Positions 57,725 through 64,000 of a stretch of 64,000 bases of DNA are shown piece after piece. Position 1 is the first letter of the stretch, and every line of letters begins with the position of its first letter. Source of the stretch: Psococerastis gibbosa (Eukaryota; Arthropoda; Insecta; Psocodea; Psocidae); contig OZ020487.1 of the NCBI GenBank assembly GCA_963971405.1, positions 16,837,344 to 16,901,343 of the forward strand, in the 5' to 3' direction. The position numbers and the translations under genes are program-made. Under the pieces are notes generated by a model that saw only the letters and a list, made by a program, of their open reading frames with translations, had not been told where the DNA came from and searched no databases.

Positions 57725-58030
57725 TTAGGTGTACCTTCTTCTTCTTCTCCCTTAATGCCGCGTGCGCAGCGTGGGGCGGGGGGGGGGGGGGGGGGTCGCC
57801 CGAACCCATTTCCTGAACTCGCCCCGATCGGACGTTAACGCCTTGAACTCGGTCATTGCTTTCCCTCTTGCTCCGGCGAGTTGTTCAATTCTTTCCTCGA
57901 GGGTTGTCCTCGGTCTGCCGATGGGTCTTCTTCCTTGCGGCCTTACTTCCGCCAACCTCCTGGTGGCCCTGTTCTTGTCCATCCTTTGGACGTGGCCGAA
58001 CCATTGCAGCTGTTTGTCTTCCATATTTAT
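57725..58030 (-). mobile_element. LINE polymerase 3' end with (GAA)n tail, minus
   Basis: The minus frame reads LQWFGHVQRMDKNRATRRLA, VRPQGRRPIGRPRTTLEERI, and GEFRKWVRATPPPPP, followed by a GAAGAAGAAGAAG tail. 'L-x-W-F-G-H-V-x-R-M' and 'G-R-R-x-x-G-R-P-R' are classic LINE thumb/tail motifs. A G-run (57777-57796) gives the poly-proline. Confidence 0.8.
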
Positions 58031-58135
58031 TTATATGTACCAAATCATGAAATCTTATTAAATACGGAAAGTTGAGTTGTCTGAAACCAGAAAAATGTAT
58101 CAGGAGGAAAAGGAAGTGTACGTATGTTTATTTTT

Positions 58136-58414
58136 ATCGGCCGCCATACCAAGTTGAATCCAGCGGACCAGAGCAGGTTCAAAGCTGCAGATAACTTGGT
58201 CGTGTGCACAGTGCCGGTAGGGAAACATGGTAGGACTTGTCCTGGTCACCTCCGAACTAATCGTGTGACTTCACTGTGTTTCCCAAGTGGTTCGGAATCC
58301 ACTATAATCAGGATGTCTACTGTCCTATGGGCTGGCGTAGGACAGTCAAGTCGGGGTCGCTCTATGGGCCCAAACATGAGGCCTAAGTCGTTATTAACCC
58401 GACGGTACTACTTC
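58136..58414 (+). mobile_element. GGCCGCCATACC retroposon with 13-bp TSD (copy 2)
   Basis: Flanked by exact TATGTTTATTTTT (58123-58135 and 58415-58427). 279 bp, ending GGTACTACTTC. Shares GTCACCTCCGAACTAATCGT and GGAATCCACTATAATCAGGA with the other copies. Also contains a 9-bp inverted pair (TGTCCTA ... TAGGACA) around 58320-58350. Confidence 0.9.
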
Positions 58415-59047
58415 TATGTTTATTTTTCAGTGAAGAACAAGTAGGACTTTGTGCTAGCATTGGGACTTTCTAGTAATACCTATTTTAGCCTGATTGAATG
58501 ACTCATGCAACAATTAAATTGAGTCATTTTATTCAAATGAGTGTCATAATTTTCCAGTAGGTACTAAATCTATCCTAACATAATTTCTTATAAGCTTTTC
58601 TTTGAAATTATCGTTTCCATTCACGCACAAGTCACAACCTAGGACTTAGGACACACATGAACTCACTGACCAATAATTTTGAGTTGTGTATTGTGTGAAA
58701 CTACTATTACGACAGAGAGTCATAAGGTTAGTTCATAGCACAAATATTTGCTCATCAGATTACCTGAACAGCACACTTTCCCATATTTGTTAGGTGAGAA
58801 ACACTCAGCTACAAGTCTTGTCAAATAAAACAACTATTGCTTTTATAAGAGCCTCGTGCTGGTTTAGGAAATTATTGCCAGGCGTGGGTGTATTGGCTGA
58901 CAGCTAGCCTGTCAAGTACCATAATTATCATTGTCAAGTACCGGTACCATAATTTATCATTGATTCAGTGGCGTACGTAAGAAGACAAATTAAAAGAAGT
59001 CTGAGACATCGCTTAAAAAAAATTGTTCCATTGCTACGTAATATATT

Positions 59048-59205
59048 GGCCAACCTAACGAAGTTAAGGCTATCTATAACGCCCTCACTAACACTCAACT
59101 GGGAAGGCATGCTTTGCACAAGTTTAGGAAGTGTGGACTCGAACTAACAACCTTTCAAGTGAAGGCCAGAGTCCGTATTCCGTATCACTGTACTCCTCCC
59201 GTCTT
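59048..59205 (-). mobile_element. tRNA-Glu-derived SINE (copy 6)
   Basis: Minus-strand copy: the reverse complement gives box B TTAGTTCGAGTCCACAC and CTGGCCTTCACTTGAAAGGT with body CAGTTGAGTGTTAGTGAGGG. Confidence 0.7.
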
Positions 59206-59340
59206 TTGAACTTGCCATTTTACGGGCATTCTTATGGTGTTTTAGTGTGGCAGAACATGCTTGCTGTTTCACCCTGTGTCTATATAGGGCATAGTTTTCC
59301 TATTTTAGTAGACTAAATTTTTTTTCATGTTCCCCCATGT

Positions 59341-59541
59341 TATATATATTGTAGTACAATATTATATGGTATATATAGCACTGAAATTAAATTAGCTTTG
59401 GTTAAAGAGGTAACCACCTCGTTATAACCGAAATTAGAGGATATGGAAAAAACTGGGTTTGGCGGGATTCGAACCCGGTTAGGCGTAGATCGTGGGTTCG
59501 AATCCCGACAAGCCCAGTTTTTTCCATATCCTCTAATTTTG
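59341..59541 (-). mobile_element. Inverted-tRNA retroposon (copy 2) with 12-bp TSD
   Basis: Flanked by exact GTTCCCCCATGT (59329-59340 and 59542-59553). The minus strand starts ACCAAAATTAGAGGATATGG, T-arm pieces are inverted around the centre (GGATTCGAACCCGGTTAGGC), and it ends with the same AT-rich tail as copy 1. The central cloverleaf half is deleted. T6 terminators flank on both sides. Confidence 0.85.
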
Positions 59542-59944
59542 GTTCCCCCATGTACCTCAATGCTGATGCTCAGACATATCCCCACTCTACTACACCAGTT
59601 GTGCACGGAGCAATGGGTACAGTCATGTATAGTCTTAATTATCATCAAGAATACTAAGAATCGCAATGGGAAACCCATTAAAATGAAATGGCCCAGTACC
59701 CAGAGAAAAACTTGATATGGGCGTTGTCAGAACCACACACATCACACTGTCAGTTTAGCCATAAGATTGCCTAAATCTGTTGCCTCACGATTAAATGAGG
59801 CAGTTTTTTTTCAATGATGGAGATATCGCTTAGTATAAAAAATCTTCTGCAGAACGTTTTTACATGGGAAGTTACATCGGTGTGTCTGTCCGATCAGCTG
59901 ACAGCAACTCACAAGTCGCAGCCACGTTGGATTGTTTTTTTTTT

Positions 59945-60325
59945 TTTTTTTTTGCGAAAGGCCTTACCATGAATCCATGAGAGCTGAGCATGTTTCAAAC
60001 TGCAGCAAACTTGGTAGTGTGCACAGCGATGGCAGGGGAACATGATGGGACGTGATAACGCGCTGAGACTATACCAGTCAGTCTACGTGCGTGTCGAGTC
60101 CCGGTCCCCTCCGATGTAATCGTGTGACTTCACCATGTTCCCCAAGTGGTTCTGAATGTACTATAATCAGGAGGATCACTCTGTCAGTCAACTCTTCTTT
60201 CCCCCGAGGTGAAAGAGTCTGCCCTTAGGATGCCTCATGTTAATAAACAGACTCACTCCGCCCGCCAGGATGACAGGGTTGCTTAAAGCACAAATACTGA
60301 AAGCAGGCGTTGGTAACAACCACAC
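59945..60325 (+). mobile_element. SINE-like retroposon B' (long copy)
   Basis: A 20-T run at about 59934-59953, then GAGAGCTGAGCATGTTTCAA, AAACTTGGTAGTGTGCACAG, CGTGTCGAGTCCCGGTC and the end GAAAGCAGGCGTTGG. GTTGGATT occurs at both sides (59927 and 60329), a possible short duplication. Confidence 0.65.
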
Positions 60326-60388
60326 ATGTTGGATTTATATATACCCAAGTTGAAGACCGCCCATGAATCAATTATTGTACATTACTTA

Positions 60389-60775
60389 GGCGCCCATTCC
60401 ACCGACCGGCTAGGGCTATTTACAAAAACGGTGACGTGGTAGCAGACATTCAAGACTTAGGTGGGGTTTCCACCGACCTCGCATTGCAGAATGCAAATGA
60501 CATTGACGGAAATTAGAATTTTTCTTTTTATAGAAATCTATTAAAATGTTTGTACTTAACATATCCCATGACGCCATTTTTTAATTTTAGTTTGATTGTT
60601 TGTGATTTTACTGTATGATCATTGATCAATTTTAACTATGGCATAGAGGAAAATAAACATTTCCGTCAATTCTGCAATGCGAGGTCGGTGGAAACCCCGC
60701 CTAAGTCTTGAATGACTGCTACCACGTCACTGTTTTTGTAAATAGGCCTAGCCGGTGGTCGGTGGAATGGGCGCC
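60389..60775. mobile_element. Palindromic PIF/Harbinger-like MITE (copy 10), TSD TTA
   Basis: 387 bp, ends GGCGCCCATTCCACCGACCG and GGTCGGTGGAATGGGCGCC, flanked by TTA (60386-60388 and 60776-60778). It has the same plan as copies 1 and 5 in opposite orientation, with the interior ATGGCGTCATGGGATATG on the minus strand. Confidence 0.9.
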
Positions 60776-61262
60776 TTATAATTTGTGCAATCGTGATAAC
60801 CTCTCAACTAATAATTATTGCCAGGTGCATTTTTTTAAACCAAAATATGCCCATTCTACCCACGTGAACTGGATGGGCATCGGAAGCTCAATCACTGAAC
60901 GATTTGGCGTTAGTTTCCACGTATAAGCGAGTAGTTCTCACCATAAGCCTAATACAATCAAAATCAAGCTATTTAGATTGCAAGTGCGCAGAAACTTACT
61001 GAGTCTATTAATTAAGTTCTTTTGTTTTTCATTTGCCGCTATTTTATTTTTTTATGTTGGATCCCTACAATGTGGAAAGGCTTCCTATGCTACTTCCCCC
61101 CTACGTTTCATTTGTATCGGCAATACTTAGCTTATGGTTTGGCGCCATCTATTCTATATTGTTATCGTTGATCCTACCTAAGACGATATCACAACCACTC
61201 TACTTGAAAAGTTTTTCATATTATTATAATACAGCTACATAATTAGTTTTCTTTCATTTCAG

Positions 61263-61415
61263 GAAGGGGTCCTCTTATGCCGTTTATAATAACTTATTAT
61301 TGGGGTAAAAAATTGTAAACAAAACAATTATGAATTTTAACTTTCCATTCGAAAATTATCCTGTTTACATTTTTAATCATGTTAAGATTAAAAATAACCG
61401 CCATGGTAGGCCCGC
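61263..61415. mobile_element. Palindromic MITE family 2 (copy)
   Basis: TTATGCCGTTTATAATAACT, GTAAACAAAACAATTATGAA and AACCGCCATGGTAGGCCC arms. Confidence 0.6.
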
Positions 61416-61453
61416 CGCTACCTACAATATATACCGAGTTTGTTATTGAATTA

Positions 61454-62864
61454 ATGGAAAGACCAAATAAATGAGGCTGCCACTAAAGGAAAGAATCGAT
61501 CCAGACTTCTCAAGCGACTTACGGGGACAAAATGGGGCTGCACTCAGGACGTACAAAGCACCAGCACAAGCAGCCAGTTTTCGAGTATGGAGGGGAAGCT
61601 ATAAGCACGGCAAGTTCAAACCAACTTGCCAAGCTGGATGCAGCACAAAACGCAGCACTCCGCGTTATCACAGGCGCGGTAAAGTCAACCCCAATTGCAG
61701 CAATGGAGATACACTCAGACATCGAACCTTTGAACATAAGAAGAGACAAGTCGCTAATGAAGACTGGGAGAGGATGAAGCGCACCAGACCTACCCTCTGG
61801 AATTCCTATAAACCAGCATCGGATCGTCTAGTCACTCAAAAAGGGCCGGTTTCCAGAGCGAAAGAGTTAGCCACAAAATACAGTATCAACATTGGAGAGC
61901 CAGCTGAAATGACAGTAAGCCATAAGTCCTATCAATGGCTCCCAACAAAATGCCTGAAACTATACGACCACGATATAACTAAAAAACAGTCGCTCCCGGA
62001 CCATCTTAGAAAAGCAGCATATGAGCCAGTGCACCGGTGCTATCCAGGGAGAGAATGGCTTCACATCTACACAGATGGCTCATGCATACCGGGCGACGGA
62101 AGAACTGGAGCTGGTTACTACAGCCGCCTCTTCGAGGGTTACAGCGCAGTAGGATCCCCACTAAGCAACTTCGACGGAGAGATAGCCGCCGTTGAAAACG
62201 CAGCCCAGAAGTTACTGCAGTTCCCAGATTGCAGAAAGGCAGTACTGCTAGTTCACTCACAAGCAGCTATCATAGCACTCACAAAAAAACAGCTACACAG
62301 AGTGTACTTCCACATTAAAATGCAGGCAGCTACTGAGCCTACTCATAGAGCAAGGTCGGGAGTTGGTGATGCAGTGGATTCCGAGTCACGTCGACATACT
62401 TGGAAATGAAAAGGCGGACTTCTTGGCAAAGATGGGCACAAAACTACCTCAACCCAGCAAAGCAACACCCCTCACGGCTGTGAAAAACATAGACATATCA
62501 GTACGGAGGACAAACCAGGACAGACTGCGACTAGCCTCAAGTGGAAAACAATGGAGCACACTGTTAAACAAACCCGTAAAGAAGAACCTACCACGGCCCA
62601 CTTCAGTAGAAGTCTTCAAAACAATAACCGGGCACGATCTTTTGGCATCCCACCTCCACCGAATTGGAATATTGAGGTCCCCCGACTGCGTCCTGTGCGG
62701 GAGTACCCCTATGGCCGCCAGCCACCTCAAGGACTGCCCGATGCTTGATGATGAAAGAAACGATCAACTTACCGGAGATGAACACACGGCACATCTATAC
62801 TGGTCAGCGCGGCGCCTGATGGCAGAAATGCCAAGGGTGGGCGTTGGCTAGTAAGTAAGTAAGT
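61454..62864 (+). mobile_element. Truncated RNase-H LINE (relative of 23481-27308), 12-bp TSD
   Basis: 1,411 bp between direct GTTATTGAATTA (61442-61453 and 62865-62876). It begins at the RT thumb, includes RNase H and knuckle, and ends GGGTGGGCGTTGGCTAGTAA + GTAAG tail, identical in style to the intact copy. At least two frameshifts disrupt it. Confidence 0.92.
61471..62851 (+). pseudogene. Frameshifted LINE ORF2 C-terminal half
   Basis: The fragment reads [20 protein letters not shown] in one frame (61532-61777), then the RNase H start WLHIYTDGSCIPGDGRTGAG and NFDGEIAAVENAAQKLLQ in another, then QWIPSHVDILGNEKADFLAK and HLHRIGILRSPDCVLCGSTP in the frame 62363-62851. The frame changes fall near 61530-61750 and 62290-62370. 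RNase H catalytic carboxylates are mostly recognisable (LLVHSQAA has H where the intact copy has D). It is dead as a protein. Confidence 0.9.
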
Positions 62865-62935
62865 TATTGAATTACTGGATTAAACTATTAATAGTACAAT
62901 ATATTCATTTGTTATGCGCAAAATATTGTGCAAAC

Positions 62936-63225
62936 GGCCGCCATACCAAGTTGAATCCAGCGGACCAGAGCAGGTTCATAGATGCAGATAACTTGGTCGT
63001 GTGCACAGTGCCGGTAGGGAAACATGATAGGACTTGTCCTGGTCACCTCCGAACTAATCGTGTGACTTCACTGTGTTTCCCAAGTGGTTCGGAGTCCACT
63101 ATAATCAGGAGGTCCACTGTCCTATGGGCTGGCATAGGACAGTCAAGTCGGGGTCGCTCTATGGGCCCAAATTTGAGGCCTAAGTCGTTATTAACCCTAA
63201 CCCGACGAACACTACTACTACTACT
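62936..63225 (+). mobile_element. GGCCGCCATACC retroposon (copy 3) with (CTA)n tail
   Basis: Starts GGCCGCCATACCAAGTTG and ends ACGAACACTACTACTACTAC. The flanks share TTGTGCAA (62926-62933 and about 63230-63237). About 290 bp and very similar to copy 2, including GGGTCGCTCTATGGGCCCAA. Confidence 0.85.
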
Positions 63226-63509
63226 AATTTTGTGCAAGTAATATTTTTGGAAGATACTCTTCGAATCTTGGGCTGTCACATGATACCAATACGCCTCAGA
63301 GCATATTTTAAGGAATTTTCAATGGGCGGCACTATGCAAAATTCGATTGTATACAGTGTAGACCCTATAAAATATTATTTCTAATTGAACGCATAGCGTC
63401 ATGCAGTAGCGTAAATAACTTTAACTGCGCCCCCCCGCAAGACCTTTGGTGCGCCCTACCCTGTCTTACTATTTCATCTTTGTTATGAGTGATTGCCAAT
63501 AGTGGAATG

Positions 63510-63580
63510 CTAGGCCGTAGCCACGATTTTTTTTGGGGGTGGCTGCACTGGCGTAAATTCCCACCATTTCTGTGGGGGGG
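63510..63580. mobile_element. Two hAT-like left termini, incomplete
   Basis: AGGCCGTAGCCACGATTTTT (as in 40205) is followed within 35 bases by CACTGGCGTAAATTCC. No matching right ends were seen before the window edge. Confidence 0.45.
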
Positions 63581-64000
63581 AGGCTTTAGGACCCTAAGAC
63601 CTTGAACCCCCGGAGAAAAAATCGATATAAATGGACCCAAATTAGTGAGGTTTTACGCATATTATACTCTGGAGGAAAGGGAGCCTGGGGGTCACCCCCC
63701 TCCCCTCGGAGAAAGAATTGATAATTGGGCCCAAATTAGTGGGGTTTCACCCATATTCTAACCTGGAGAAAGGGGAACCCAGGGGTCCCCCCGGAGAAAA
63801 AAATGTATGAATAGACAAAAATTAGGGAGGTTTTACGCATTTTGCAACAGTTGAGATTTTATTGACGAATAAACCTACCAATGAGGGGGGCCCGGGGGTT
63901 TCCCCCGAAGAAAAAAAATTTGAAAAAAAAAGTCTGAAATATTGGGGTTTTAAGGATTTTATGTAATATATTTTTGTGAAAGTACTTGGTCAATGTTGCT
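63580..64000. repeat. Diverged tandem G/C-block repeat, unit about 85-100 bp
   Basis: Units of the form 'CCCCCGGAGAAAAAA...AAATTAGTGAGGTTTTACGCA...GGAGAAAGGGGAACCCAGGG' repeat at least four times to the window end. The same vocabulary occurs at about 1560-1720. No gene. Confidence 0.6.

Noticed and set aside
58124..58444. 106-codon open frame
   Set aside because: It lies entirely in the GGCCGCCATACC retroposon and is also open by chance in the 62936 copy; the family is non-coding.
1..64000. CRISPR array, prokaryotic operon or integrated prophage
   Set aside because: No regularly spaced identical repeats with unique spacers and no bacterial-style gene strings; genes are spliced.

Overview
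This window looks like a piece of a repeat-rich nuclear genome from an invertebrate animal, most likely an arthropod. The evidence is spliced genes with GT/AG introns, AT-rich non-coding DNA, several LINE remnants, tRNA-derived SINEs, and many small DNA transposons that carry target-site duplications. There are no bacterial operons, CRISPR arrays or rRNA genes. The arthropod (perhaps crustacean) assignment is an inference and is not proven by any single gene.

Three conserved protein genes are recognisable. At the left edge, on the plus strand, are the last two coding exons of GTPBP3/MnmE, a mitochondrial tRNA-modification GTPase (151-1249). Next, also on the plus strand, is a two-exon ALKBH7 homologue, a mitochondrial 2-oxoglutarate/Fe(II) oxygenase (3460-5251). 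The largest gene is a minus-strand polycystin of the PKD1/PKD2 channel family. I could assemble 14 coding exons of it, from an ATG at 32720 down to about 8728, and the reading phase is preserved across every junction. It encodes roughly 1,340 residues: a transmembrane block, a polycystin (TOP) extracellular domain carrying a very large low-complexity insertion with an NPQA tandem repeat, then the channel helices. A small probable secreted protein lies at 34915-35187 (+).

The remainder is mostly mobile DNA. An RNase-H-bearing LINE with an intact 1,238-codon ORF2 sits in a polycystin intron (23481-27308) and is bracketed by a perfect 13-bp duplication. A truncated relative lies at 61454-62864. 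Older LINE 3' ends are scattered throughout. Several non-autonomous families recur: palindromic elements with TTA/TAA duplications (PIF/Harbinger-like) sharing a 19-bp core; hAT-like elements with 8-bp duplications and long G runs; a tRNA-Glu-derived SINE; a second tRNA-like SINE; a (CTA)-tailed retroposon; and an element built from an inverted tRNA cloverleaf with T-run terminators.

From about 35.2 kb to the right edge I see no convincing host gene. That part is a mosaic of nested repeats, and the nesting gives a relative order of insertion.
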